Origin: Mesorhizobium loti
GTDB taxonomy: Bacteria; Pseudomonadota; Alphaproteobacteria; Rhizobiales; Rhizobiaceae
Reading direction: 5' to 3'
DNA: 64,000 nucleotides
Assembly (NCBI GenBank): GCA_002356515.1
Contig: AP017605.1
Coordinates: forward strand, 4,473,001 to 4,537,000
In this document: piece after piece, positions 18,315 to 26,839 of the stretch
Position numbering within the stretch: the stretch's first letter is position 1
How the letters are laid out: every line of letters begins with the position of its first letter
Translations under genes and position numbers: made by a program
Notes under the pieces: generated by a model
Database searches by the model: none
What the model saw: only the letters and a program-made list of their open reading frames with translations
Told to the model about the DNA's origin: nothing

Positions 18315-19036
18315 GGGGCGGTCCCCAGATAGGCTTCCTGCACCGCCGCGTTGTCGCGGATGGCCTCGGGCGTGCCTTCGGCCAGAATCTTGCCGGCATT
18401 GAAGACGGTGATGCGGTCGGCGAGCTGCATGACGACAGGCATGTTATGTTCGATCAGAAGCACGGTGGCGCTGCTGGTGATGTCACGTACAAGCGTGATG
18501 AAATTGTCGATCTCAGAGTCGGCCAGCCCTTGCGTCGGTTCGTCGAGGATCAGCAGGCGTGGCTTCAGTGCCAGGCCCATCGCCACCTCCAGCAGGCGCT
18601 GGTGGCCATAGGACAACTGCCCGGCCGGCATATGGGCGCGGTCGGCCAGGCCCGTGCGTTCGAGCGCCGACATGACGCCGGCACGCACCGCGCCTTTCGA
18701 TCGGCCATCGCTCAGCGTGCGCTGCACCGGCAGCGCGACATTGTCATAGGCACTGAGATTGGCGAAGACGCTGGTGATCTGGAACGTGTAGGCAATGCCC
18801 TGGCGCACCCTGACATAGGCCGGCTGGCCGGTGATGTCGGCGCCGTCGAAGACGATCGCCCCCGAAGATGGCTGGATGCGGCCGCTGACCAGGCTGACGA
18901 AGGTGGTTTTCCCTGCCCCGTTGGGGCCGATGACAGCGCGGATCTCGCCCGGCATCAAGGTGAAGTCGACATTGTCGACGGCGCGCAGGCCGCCGAAATG
19001 GCGCGACAGGCCCTTGGTGGTCAAAAGCGGCGTCAT
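18311..19036 (-). CDS. Branched-chain-type ABC transporter ATPase (LivG-like)
   Basis: A 241-residue ABC ATPase: Walker A GPNGAGKTT, signature LSYGHQRLLE (the Y-G-H variant common in LivG), Walker B LLILDEPTQGL, and the C-terminal extension ILAEGTPEAIRDNAAVQEAYLG that marks LivG. I use ATG at 19036 because it forms an ATGA overlap with the LivM-like stop; a GTG three codons upstream is also in frame. It works as a heterodimer with the neighbouring LivF-like ATPase under the two permeases. Confidence 0.92.
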
Positions 19037-19995
19037 GGCAACCACCCGAGCCAGCGCTGGCGAATGCTGCCCAAGATGCCTTTCGGGAAAAACAGGACCA
19101 GCAGGATGAGCGCCACGCCGACGATCAGCAGGTAGGCGGAGGTGTAGCCGCTGGTGACGTCGATGACATAGTACATGAAGACCGTGCCGATCAGCGGTCC
19201 GAGTGTTGTGGCGGCACCGCCGAGCAGCACCCAGAGCAGGGGCAGGATCGAGTACTGGACTGAGGCGAAGCTTGAGCCGACATAGCCAAACAGCAGCGCA
19301 TAGGCGGCACCCGAGGCCGCACAGATCGTACCGGAGACGACGACGGCGATGAGCTTGTTGGAGAAGGTGTCGTAGCCCAGCATCTTCGTCCGCTCTTCGT
19401 TCTCACGAATGGCGACCAGCACGCGGCCATAGCGGGAGCGGACGACGGCCAGCGTGATCAGCAGCACGATCGAGAACAGCGCCAGCGCGCTCATGTAGCG
19501 CACCGTAGGATTGGTGAGGTCGAACGAGGTCGCGCCGAAAGTGAGGACGCGCGCCGGCTGCGGCACGACCTGGCCCTGATCGCCGCCGGTCCATGTCGAG
19601 AAATAGAGGATCAAGAGATAGAACACCTGCGCGAACATCATGGTGACGATCATGAAGGCGACACCCGTGGTGCGTAGCGCCAGCAGGCCGATCGCCAGCG
19701 CCAGCACCGCGCCGCAGGCAATCCCGCCGAGGAAGGCCAGTGGCACGTTCCAGCCGAGCTGGATGATGGTAAGGCCGGCGCCGTAAAGCCCGGCGCCGAA
19801 GAACATGGCATGGCCGAGGCTGAGCAGGCCGACATAGCCGAACAGCATGTTGTAGCCCATGGCGAACACCGCCAGCACCATGATGCGGGCAAGCAGGCCG
19901 TGATAATAGTCCGGCAACACGAAGCTCAGCATGAAGAGCAGGGCGATGACGCCGAGATGCAGGGAATAAGCCTTTGCCGGCGACGCTTCGCTCAT
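19033..19995 (-). CDS. Branched-chain-type ABC transporter permease (LivM-like)
   Basis: A 320-residue inner-membrane permease with about ten hydrophobic helices. It carries GYNMLFGYVGLLSLGHAMFF, the hallmark of LivM, and the cytoplasmic coupling segment VRSRYGRVLVAIRENEERTKMLGY. It pairs with the LivH-like permease encoded directly upstream (ATGA overlap at 19992-19995) to form the translocation path. The C-terminus ends in a basic stretch. Confidence 0.93.
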   Translation of the reverse strand: MSEASPAKAYSLHLGVIALLFMLSFVLPDYYHGLLARIMVLAVFAMGYNMLFGYVGLLSLGHAMFFGAGLYGAGLTIIQLGWNVPLAFLGGIACGAVLALAIGLLALRTTGVAFMIVTMMFAQVFYLLILYFSTWTGGDQGQVVPQPARVLTFGATSFDLTNPTVRYMSALALFSIVLLITLAVVRSRYGRVLVAIRENEERTKMLGYDTFSNKLIAVVVSGTICAASGAAYALLFGYVGSSFASVQYSILPLLWVLLGGAATTLGPLIGTVFMYYVIDVTSGYTSAYLLIVGVALILLVLFFPKGILGSIRQRWLGWLP

Positions 19996-20873
19996 CGCGA
20001 TGCCGTCCCGAACAGGCCTTGCGGCCGGAACACCAGCACCATGGCGACCAGCAGCGTGGCGATGATCTTGGCCAAGGTCGGCGAGAAGAACATCGAGATG
20101 ATGCCGTCGGAGAGGCCGATCAGCACGGCGGCGACGACAGTGCCGCGCAGCGAGCCGAGGCCGCCGATGATGACGACGATGAAGGACAAGAGCAGCGGAT
20201 CCTGCCCCATCAGATAATGCGCCTGGCTGATCGGCACGATCAGCACCGCGGCAATCGCCGCCAGCATCGCGCCAAGCGCGAAGACGCCGCCATAGACTCG
20301 GCCGACCGCGATGCCGAAGGCCTGCGCCGTCTCGCTGTCATATTGCGTGGCGCGCATGACGAGGCCGATCCTGGTGCGCGTCAGCACCAGCCATGTCGCG
20401 ATCAAGAGCAGCGCGGAAGCCGCAATGATCGACAGCTTGTAGCCGGAATAGCCGAACCACGGCAAAAGGATGCGGTAGCTGAACGGTGGCTCCACGGGCC
20501 GCGCCTCGGGGCCATAGAAGCTCAGTGCCAGTTGCTGGATGATGTAGAGCATGCCGATCGTGGCAACGATGGTGGCTTCCGGATTGTAGTTGAGCCGGCG
20601 CAGCACCAGCCGCTCGGCGACCAGCGCGATCGCGCCGACGATCAGCGGCGCGATCACCAGCGCCGCCAGGAAGCCGAGCGCCGGATGGCCCGATATCGCC
20701 GTCGAGATCGCCCAGGCGAGCACCGCGCCCAACATGAAGAACTCGCCATGCGCGACATTGACCACCCGCATCACACCGAACACCAGCGACAGCCCGAGTG
20801 CGGTCAGCGCCAGTACGGCGGAGGTGACGAGGCCTTCGAGGGCGGCGAGGAGGAGGTGGGGACCGAAGTGCAT
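19992..20873 (-). CDS. Branched-chain-type ABC transporter permease (LivH-like)
   Basis: A 293-residue permease with GLSLVFGVMRVVNVAHGEFFMLGA near the N-terminus and the LivH coupling region TRTRIGLVMRATQYDSETAQAFGI in the second half. It forms the pore with the LivM-like partner. A palindromic repeat of about 180 bases separates its start from the SBP stop upstream; such a hairpin can lower expression of the membrane genes relative to the binding protein. Confidence 0.93.
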   Translation of the reverse strand: MHFGPHLLLAALEGLVTSAVLALTALGLSLVFGVMRVVNVAHGEFFMLGAVLAWAISTAISGHPALGFLAALVIAPLIVGAIALVAERLVLRRLNYNPEATIVATIGMLYIIQQLALSFYGPEARPVEPPFSYRILLPWFGYSGYKLSIIAASALLLIATWLVLTRTRIGLVMRATQYDSETAQAFGIAVGRVYGGVFALGAMLAAIAAVLIVPISQAHYLMGQDPLLLSFIVVIIGGLGSLRGTVVAAVLIGLSDGIISMFFSPTLAKIIATLLVAMVLVFRPQGLFGTASR

Positions 20874-20889
20874 GGTTTAAACGCAAGCA

Positions 20890-21070
20890 GGTGCCAAGCG
20901 CACCCCCCTCTGGCCTGCCGGCCATCTCCCCCTCAAGGGGGGAGATTGGCAGTTTCTGCGAAGGCGCCAACCCCCCAACCTTGGGGATTGGCGAAACCCA
21001 AGACGACATCCGATCTCCCCCCTTGAGGGGGAGATGTCCGGCAGGACAGAGGGGGGTGCCTTGGCGCTCA
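20890..21070. repeat. Intergenic palindromic repeat, long copy A
   Basis: A 180-base element with long inverted arms: CACCCCCCTCTGGCCTGCC then ATCTCCCCCTCAAGGGG on the left, mirrored by CCCCTTGAGGGGGAGAT and GTCCGGCAGGACAGAGGGGG on the right, around an unrelated centre. The element at 23998-24160 has the same plan. It lies inside an ABC operon, between the SBP gene and livH-like gene. Related elements are common in Mesorhizobium intergenic DNA. Confidence 0.85.
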
Positions 21071-21090
21071 CGCTTGCCAGATGGCTAAAC

Positions 21091-22413
21091 CTAAAGCGCC
21101 TGCGTCGTATAATCCCCCTCGGCCTCGTAGAGCCCATCCTCGATCTTGGTCTTGTGCACGACCTTGAGCTTGCCGCCTTCGACCTTGGAGATGTTCTGGA
21201 TGCCGAAGCACTGGTGGATCTTGCCGTTGAAGGTTTTCGCGCCCTGCGGATGTTCGGGGCCTTCGGCGAAGGCAGTCAGCGCCTCGGTTGCCTCGACCAG
21301 CTTGGCGCGGTCTTCCGGGCCTTTGTAGCCGGCGTCTTCCATCGCCTTCTTGACGACGTAGAGCGTTTCCCAGCAGCCGAACATGTGCGCGGCGGTGGAG
21401 ACGTCCTTGGGGTCGCCGACCGCCGCGCCATTGTCGTCGATGCCGACAGCGGTGCGATAGGCCTTTTGCGCGGCGCTATCATCGGGCTGGGCGTAGCGCG
21501 GCGAGCCTTCCCAGAAATGGCTGCCGTCCAGGAATTCCAGGCCGGGGCTGTTGATGTCGGTGGCTTCGAGCGAATCGATGAAGCCGAACAGCTGTGGCCG
21601 GTTTGAACCGTAGAACTCGCCGAGCTCCTTGACGAAGGTGAGCACCGCCGGACCGACCATGACATGGTAGATCACCTCGGTCTCCGGCGGGATCTGCGGG
21701 AAATATTTGGTGAAGGAGGATTCCGTCGGCGGGATGGCGATCTGCGCGATGACGTCGGCGCCTTGCGCCTTCAGCGCCGGCGGCAGGTAGTCGCGGTGGT
21801 CGTAGCCGAAGGCGAAATCCGGGAAGATCTGCGTCACCTTCTTGCCGGCATTGGCCGCGATCCATGGCGCCATCGACTGGATCTGGCTCTTAACGTCGGT
21901 GATGCCGGGCTGGAAGACATAGCGGTTGAGCTTGGTCGAGGCGACGTGGTGGCCTTCGCTGACGACGAAATAGGGGATCTTGTTTTCGCCGGCGGCGGGC
22001 GCCGAGCCGATCACGACATGCGAGAACAGCGTGCCGTAGACGATGTCGGTCTTGTGCTGGGTGGCGAACTTGCCGACCACTTCGGCACCACGGCCGGGAT
22101 CGGTGCCGTCATCCTCGATGATGACCTCGACCTGGCGGCCATTGATGCCGCCGGCGGCGTTGATCGCCTTGACCGCGGCAGCGGTGGTCTTCTCGTACCA
22201 GCGGCCATAGGCGGCACCGATACCGGTGCGGTGCGACTGGAAGCCGATCTTGATCGGCGCCGAACTCTGCGCCTGGGAATAGCGGACGAAACCAGGCGCC
22301 ACGGCAAGGCCGGCGCCCGCGGCCAGGCCCTTCAGCGCGGTGCGGCGGGTGAGGCCAGTCTTGGAGGCGAAGGCAGTCTTGGAGAGGTCGAAAAATCCGT
22401 TCTTGTCAGCCAT
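21091..22413 (-). CDS. ABC transporter substrate-binding protein, branched-chain/amide type
   Basis: A 440-residue periplasmic binding protein (type 1 fold, Peripla_BP_6). The N-terminus contains a twin-arginine-like export signal, TRRTALKGLAAGAGLAVAPG, followed by the mature start APIKIGFQSHRTGIGAAYG. Typical blocks are NAAGGINGRQVEVIIEDDGTDP and AAGENKIPYFVVSEG. ATG at 22413 is preceded by AGGGGAACGA; the frame runs upstream without similarity. It is the first gene of the importer and probably has its own promoter at 22501-22529. The ligand is unknown, and Tat-type export suggests folding before export or a rigid family habit. Confidence 0.9.
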   Translation of the reverse strand: MADKNGFFDLSKTAFASKTGLTRRTALKGLAAGAGLAVAPGFVRYSQAQSSAPIKIGFQSHRTGIGAAYGRWYEKTTAAAVKAINAAGGINGRQVEVIIEDDGTDPGRGAEVVGKFATQHKTDIVYGTLFSHVVIGSAPAAGENKIPYFVVSEGHHVASTKLNRYVFQPGITDVKSQIQSMAPWIAANAGKKVTQIFPDFAFGYDHRDYLPPALKAQGADVIAQIAIPPTESSFTKYFPQIPPETEVIYHVMVGPAVLTFVKELGEFYGSNRPQLFGFIDSLEATDINSPGLEFLDGSHFWEGSPRYAQPDDSAAQKAYRTAVGIDDNGAAVGDPKDVSTAAHMFGCWETLYVVKKAMEDAGYKGPEDRAKLVEATEALTAFAEGPEHPQGAKTFNGKIHQCFGIQNISKVEGGKLKVVHKTKIEDGLYEAEGDYTTQAL

Positions 22414-22500
22414 GTTCGTTCCCCTGTTTTTCAGTCTTGACCAACGATAAGGCGGCTTCGGCCCCCTCGCTCGGAGGAGGCAAAAATCGCATGTGTACAA

Positions 22501-22529
22501 ACTAAATCACCAAAGCCTTGATGTGGCAA
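22501..22529 (-). promoter_or_regulatory. Candidate promoter of the ABC importer operon
   Basis: On the minus strand TTGCCA (22529-22524) and TTTAGT (22506-22501) are 17 bases apart, about 88 bases before the SBP start. The -35 is good, the -10 is moderate. Confidence 0.4.
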
Positions 22530-22566
22530 GCGAGCTTTCCCCAACGACATCGGGGCCGCCCTTTTC

Positions 22567-24024
22567 TCATCCGACGGTCGGTGTGGCAAGCAGCCAGAGG
22601 CCGAAGACCGTGTAGGCGATCATCAGCAGGGTGAGCGGAGACTGGCTGAGTGCGGCGCGGGCAGGCTGCGGATGCAGGCGCCAGGCGAAGCCATGGGCGA
22701 CCAGCACGGCGAGCACATGGCCCAGGATGATGGCGCCGGCCTGGATGTTCCATAGCCACCAGGCCGACTCCGCCCCGGCGACGATGCCGGCCTCGACCTG
22801 GATGTCGGCGGTACCGAACAGGTCCCAGCCCAGCGCGAACGGGTCGGACAGGGAGGCAAGCGCATATTGGCCGTCGACCAGCAACGCCGTCAGATAATGC
22901 GCGATATGATAGGCAAGTGCGATCGGCACGATCGACCAGACCAGCAGGCCGGCCGCTTGTCCGAGCGGCTGATCGCTGCCGGCCAAACGCTGGCCGAGCC
23001 AGACCGCGAAAAGGAACACGGCTGCCAGCAGAACGAATGTCAAAACGAGCCCGAAAGTGCCGCTGCCGATCACTGCCGTGCGGCCCGGGAATTCGAGCGG
23101 ATTGACGCCGAACAGGCCGAACCAGAAGAATGTTTTAGACAGGCCGTCGAAGGAGACCGAGGACAGGGCCAGCAGCAGGAAGGCGACGCCGCTGGACGGC
23201 AGCGGCTCGGCGGCAAGCAGCTTGGCACCCGGCCAGCACAGTGCAAGCCGACCGTCCTCATCGCGCACGACCGGCGCAAAACGCGCCACCATCGAGAAGA
23301 ACACCGTCAGGAACTCGCCGCTGCGGCTCCACTGGGGATAGCCGAAGGCCAGCTGGGGATAGCCGAAGGCCAGCATGGCGAGGAAAGAGAACAACCAGTA
23401 GAGGCCGGCGGCCCATGCGAGGCGAGCGGGATCGTCGGGCGCCGGATCGATGAGTTCGAACCAGGCAAAGGCGAAGAACACGACGACCGCCGGCCAACAG
23501 CCGAGCCATCGGGGGAGGCACCATGGTTCCGCATCGCCTATGCCGAGCAGGCGTGAAGCAAGACGCCACGGCCCATACCAGGGGTTGAGCCACGACCAGA
23601 GGTCGCCGAAGACGCCTTGCAGCAAGGTGACGCCGGCCCACAGCAGCGTCCAGATCACCAGTGGCAGCGGGTTGGAGAGCGGGTCGCGGCTGCCGAACAA
23701 GCCGGCGGCAACGAGAATTGCAAAGCCGGCAAAGGAGATCAGGCTGATGGCCGTGCGGGAGCTGTCGCCGAGGGTGAACAGCGGCAGGCGCCGGCGCCAG
23801 AAACGGTCGAGGGAAGCCGCCGGCAGCAGCGCCAACACGAGGAAGCTGACGGCAACCGCGAAGGCGCCGCCGATCAGGTAGTAGCCGGTCGGAAGGAGGA
23901 GGACGTGGCCCCGGTCGGAGGCGTGCGCGAAGGCGGGGGCGGGTGCAATAAGCAGCGCGACAAGCAACAAAGCCAACGACAGACGACAGCGCTCTACGGC
24001 GCCCCCCTCTGTCCTGCCGGACAT
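22567..24024 (-). CDS. Polytopic membrane protein of unknown function
   Basis: About 485 residues with a signal-like leader (LALLLVALLIAPAPAFAHA) and roughly eleven membrane segments. Recognisable stretches include RGHVLLLPTGYYLIGGAFAV, VFGDLWSWLNPWYGPWRL, SVSFDGLSKTFFWFGLFGVNP and ALAYHIAHYLTALLVDGQYA, with several His residues inside the last helices. I cannot assign a function. The start is unclear: the only ATG near the leader (24024) lies inside the palindromic repeat at 23998-24160, while TTG or CTG codons around 23974 would start within the leader. A perfect 21-base tandem duplication (23332-23373) duplicates seven residues, AFGYPQL/AFGYPQW. It precedes the ABC importer operon on the same strand. 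Confidence 0.75.
   Translation of the reverse strand: MSGRTEGGAVERCRLSLALLLVALLIAPAPAFAHASDRGHVLLLPTGYYLIGGAFAVAVSFLVLALLPAASLDRFWRRRLPLFTLGDSSRTAISLISFAGFAILVAAGLFGSRDPLSNPLPLVIWTLLWAGVTLLQGVFGDLWSWLNPWYGPWRLASRLLGIGDAEPWCLPRWLGCWPAVVVFFAFAWFELIDPAPDDPARLAWAAGLYWLFSFLAMLAFGYPQLAFGYPQWSRSGEFLTVFFSMVARFAPVVRDEDGRLALCWPGAKLLAAEPLPSSGVAFLLLALSSVSFDGLSKTFFWFGLFGVNPLEFPGRTAVIGSGTFGLVLTFVLLAAVFLFAVWLGQRLAGSDQPLGQAAGLLVWSIVPIALAYHIAHYLTALLVDGQYALASLSDPFALGWDLFGTADIQVEAGIVAGAESAWWLWNIQAGAIILGHVLAVLVAHGFAWRLHPQPARAALSQSPLTLLMIAYTVFGLWLLATPTVG
23332..23373. repeat. Perfect 21-bp in-frame tandem duplication
   Basis: Two identical adjacent copies of CTGGGGATAGCCGAAGGCCA plus one G (units 23332-23352 and 23353-23373). 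Because the unit is 21 bases the reading frame of the membrane protein is kept and seven residues are duplicated in a membrane-flanking loop. Confidence 0.9.
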
Positions 24025-24160
24025 CTCCCCCACAAGGGGGGAAATTGGCAGTTCGCGCGATCGGCGCTTTTCTGGCAACGCTGGAGATTGGCGAAAGCGG
24101 AGATGACAGCCAATCTCCCCCCAAGTGGGGGAGATGTCCGGCAGGACAGAGGGGGGCGCC
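23998..24160. repeat. Intergenic palindromic repeat, long copy B
   Basis: Left arm GGCGCCCCCCTCTGTCCTGC then ACATCTCCCC; right arm GGGGAGATGT then GCAGGACAGAGGGGGGCGCC, nearly perfect complements over about 50 bases, around a central part of about 60 bases. Same design as 20890-21070. It lies between pncB and the membrane protein and may contribute the latter's start codon. Confidence 0.88.
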
Positions 24161-24223
24161 AAGGCACTCAGCCTATCCAACTTTGCGGTCTCGTATGGCG
24201 ATGCCGGAAGCACCGGTCGCCTC

Positions 24224-25528
24224 TCACACCTTGACCAGTTGCTCCACACGATCCTTTTGCCCGAATATCCGAAGATACCGCTCGATCTCTTCCTCGTCCC
24301 CCGTCGCCTTGGCGGGGTTGTCGGAAAGCTTCACCGCCGGCCTGCCATTGGCCTCGGTGACCTTGCAGACCAGCGATATGGCATCGAGGCTGTTGGTTTC
24401 GATCGGCGCGCAGCCTTCGAAATCATTGGTGAGGTTGGTGCCCCAGCCGAACGACATGCGCACCTTGCCCTTGAAGTGGCGGTAGGTTTCCTCGATGGTT
24501 TCCACCTCGAGACCGTCGGAGAAGATCAGCAGCTTCTGCTTGGGGTCCTTGCCCTTCTCGCGCCACCAGGACAGGATCTTCTCGCCGCCCTCGATCGGCG
24601 GCGCGCTGTCGGGGCGGAAGCCGGTCCAGTCGGCCACCCAGTCCGGCGCGTCGCGCAGGAAAGAGGCGGTGCCGAAGGCGTCGGGCAGCACGATCAAAAG
24701 GTTGCCGCCATAGTAGCGCTGCCAGTCCTGCAGCACCTTGTAGGGAGCCTGTTTCAGCTCCTTCTCCGAAGTGGCCAGTGCCGCAAACACCATCGGCAGT
24801 TCATGCGCGTTGGTGCCGAGCGCTTCGAGGTCGTTGTCCATGGCTAGCAGCACGTTGGAGGTGCCGGTGAAGGCCTCGCCGATGCCTTCCTTCAGCGCCT
24901 CGACGCACCAGCGCTGCCACAGGAAGGAATGGCGCCGGCGTGTGCCGAAGTCGGAAATGCGGATGCCGGGCAGCGCCTTCAACCGCTCGGTCTTGGCCCA
25001 CATCTTGGCCTTGGCGCGGGCATAGAGCACATCGAGCGCGAAGGGGCCGAAGGCGCGCATGGCCGCGCGGGATCGCAGTTCGTTGATGATGGCGAGCGCC
25101 GGGATCTCCCACAGCGTGGTGTACATCCAGGGACCGGGGAAGGTCAGTTCGTACTGGCCGTCGCGCTTGGACAGTTCGTAGTCCGGCAGCCGGAAACCTT
25201 CCAGCCAGGCCAAAAATTCCGGCTCGAAGATCTGCTTGCGGCCGTAGAAATTGTTGCCGCCCAGCCAGATCATCTCCTTTTTCGAGAAGCGCAAGGTGCG
25301 GGCATGGTCGAGCTGTTCGCGCAGTTCGCCCTCATCGATCTCGTCGGAAAGGCGCACCGAGGTGGTGCGGTTGATCAGCGAGAAGGTGGCATCGACCTTG
25401 GGGTACATGCCCCAGATCATCTGCAGCATCAAAAGCTTGTAGAAATCCGTGTCGAGCAAGCTGCGCACGATCGGATCGAGCTTCCAGGTGTGGTTGTAGA
25501 CGCGCCGCGCAATATCGGTCTTAGCCAT
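24224..25528 (-). CDS. pncB: Nicotinate phosphoribosyltransferase
   Basis: A 434-residue enzyme with the PncB landmarks: [19 protein letters not shown] near the N-terminus, [11 protein letters not shown], the conserved [12 protein letters not shown] block, [14 protein letters not shown] with the family His, and [10 protein letters not shown] near the C-terminus. It makes nicotinate mononucleotide from nicotinate, PRPP and ATP, the entry of the salvage route to NAD. ATG at 25528 gives the usual full length. With pncA at 15379 it completes nicotinamide to NAD salvage in this window. It converges with nothing; the LysR gene upstream is on the same strand, separated by 135 bases. Confidence 0.95.
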   Translation of the reverse strand: MAKTDIARRVYNHTWKLDPIVRSLLDTDFYKLLMLQMIWGMYPKVDATFSLINRTTSVRLSDEIDEGELREQLDHARTLRFSKKEMIWLGGNNFYGRKQIFEPEFLAWLEGFRLPDYELSKRDGQYELTFPGPWMYTTLWEIPALAIINELRSRAAMRAFGPFALDVLYARAKAKMWAKTERLKALPGIRISDFGTRRRHSFLWQRWCVEALKEGIGEAFTGTSNVLLAMDNDLEALGTNAHELPMVFAALATSEKELKQAPYKVLQDWQRYYGGNLLIVLPDAFGTASFLRDAPDWVADWTGFRPDSAPPIEGGEKILSWWREKGKDPKQKLLIFSDGLEVETIEETYRHFKGKVRMSFGWGTNLTNDFEGCAPIETNSLDAISLVCKVTEANGRPAVKLSDNPAKATGDEEEIERYLRIFGQKDRVEQLVKV

Positions 25529-25663
25529 GTTTCAACACCGCCTTCGCTGCCTGCCGTCCACAATCGCGACAGGCCTCATAGCATCGAATTGGCCGGAACG
25601 CTTCCCGCTTTCAGGCTGGCCCGACAAAAAGAGCGGCCTGCGCATCGCCGTGCGCAGCCGGTC

Positions 25664-26638
25664 TCAGCCCGCGGTCTTTGCGCCGATCACCTTGAGTTGC
25701 GGACGCTTGCGGCGGCTGATGATACGGCCGGCGACCGGGGCGTCGGCGCGGCCGTCATCCCCGGCCTTCTCGGCGAACAGCCAGTCGATGAACACCTGCA
25801 CGATCGGCGTCGTCCGCATTTCGTTGCGGCAGACGACATAGAATTCATCGACCGCCGGTACCGACAGGCTGAACGGGGCGACCAGCATGCCCCTGGCCAG
25901 CAACGCGCTTGCGGTGACGGAATCGCCCAGCGCCACGCCATGGCCGTGCACCGCGGCTTCCGTCGCCATGCGCGCGTCGCCCAGATGATGGCGGCGGCCC
26001 CTTTCGAGGTCCAGCGCGTCGGCGGCCGCCAGCCAGGTGTGCCATTCGCGGCCGTCATCGCCATGCAGGAAGACATGGTCGGCCAGGTCCCTGACGCTGC
26101 GGATCGGCCGGTTGTTGATCAAGGTCGGGCTGACCACGGGAAACAGCTCAAGCCCCGACCATTTTCGCATCCAGCAATCGGCCCAGCTGCCATTGCCATA
26201 GTGCACGCAGACATCGATATGCGGCGCACGGATATCCTTGGGATCGTTGGAGGGAATGAGCGTCAGCTGGATGTCGGGATATTGCGCGGTGAAGCTGCCG
26301 AGCCTCGGCGTCATCCATAAGAGCAGCAAGGCCGGTACGCAGGACACCGACAGCGCGCCGCTGCTGGCCGGCCGCGTCAGTCGCTGCGTGGCGGCGGCGA
26401 TGCCGTCGAAGGCTGTCGACACCGCCGGCAACAGCTCCGCGCCATGCGGCGTCAGTCTGACCCGCTGGCCGACACGCTCGAACAGCTTGACGCCGAGCGA
26501 CTGCTCCAGCGCCTTGATCTGGTGGCTGATGGCGCCATGCGTGACATTCAGCTCACCCGCCGCCTTGGTCAGCGAGCCATGACGCGCCGTGGCCTCGAAG
26601 GCGCGCAGCGGGTTCAGGGGTGGCAGGCGCTTGGCCAT
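25664..26638 (-). CDS. LysR family regulator (GcvA-like)
   Basis: A 324-residue LysR regulator: N-terminal winged helix with LNPLRAFEATARHGSLTKAAGELNVTHGAISHQIKALE split across residues 7-45, followed by the periplasmic-binding-like effector domain. The opening RLPPLNPLRAFEA is of the GcvA subgroup. It diverges from the agmatinase-family gene and amino-acid importer, which are its probable targets. A perfect 9-base inverted repeat 15 bases upstream of its start (26653-26673) is a likely autoregulatory site. The effector could be a guanidino compound or amino acid, by context only. Confidence 0.9.
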   Translation of the reverse strand: MAKRLPPLNPLRAFEATARHGSLTKAAGELNVTHGAISHQIKALEQSLGVKLFERVGQRVRLTPHGAELLPAVSTAFDGIAAATQRLTRPASSGALSVSCVPALLLLWMTPRLGSFTAQYPDIQLTLIPSNDPKDIRAPHIDVCVHYGNGSWADCWMRKWSGLELFPVVSPTLINNRPIRSVRDLADHVFLHGDDGREWHTWLAAADALDLERGRRHHLGDARMATEAAVHGHGVALGDSVTASALLARGMLVAPFSLSVPAVDEFYVVCRNEMRTTPIVQVFIDWLFAEKAGDDGRADAPVAGRIISRRKRPQLKVIGAKTAG

Positions 26639-26652
26639 GGATGCTCGACTTC

Positions 26653-26673
26653 TCTGTGAGATTTTCTCACAGA
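26653..26673. promoter_or_regulatory. Perfect inverted repeat, candidate LysR operator
   Basis: TCTGTGAGA-TTT-TCTCACAGA, arms of nine bases with no mismatch, located between the divergent LysR and agmatinase-family genes and close to the LysR start. A second palindrome, ATCAATTGAT, lies at 26689-26698. Both fit LysR-type divergent control. Confidence 0.6.
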
Positions 26674-26839
26674 AAACACCCTAACAATATCAATTGATTT
26701 TTCAATCCGCCTGCCAGACACTTCGGCCCGGAACAAAATCAAGACGTGAAATCTGCAGGCAGCCAGCGGGACAAGCGACCCGGCCGGATGATGGTCAGTT
26801 CGCTTGAGGTCGCACTGCATCAGCTCAGGAGGAACGGAT

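Noticed and set aside
22567..24249. N-terminal extension of the membrane protein through the repeat to 24249
   Set aside because: The first 75 codons are the palindromic repeat and antisense to the 3' end of pncB, giving protein text typical of read-through of this repeat.
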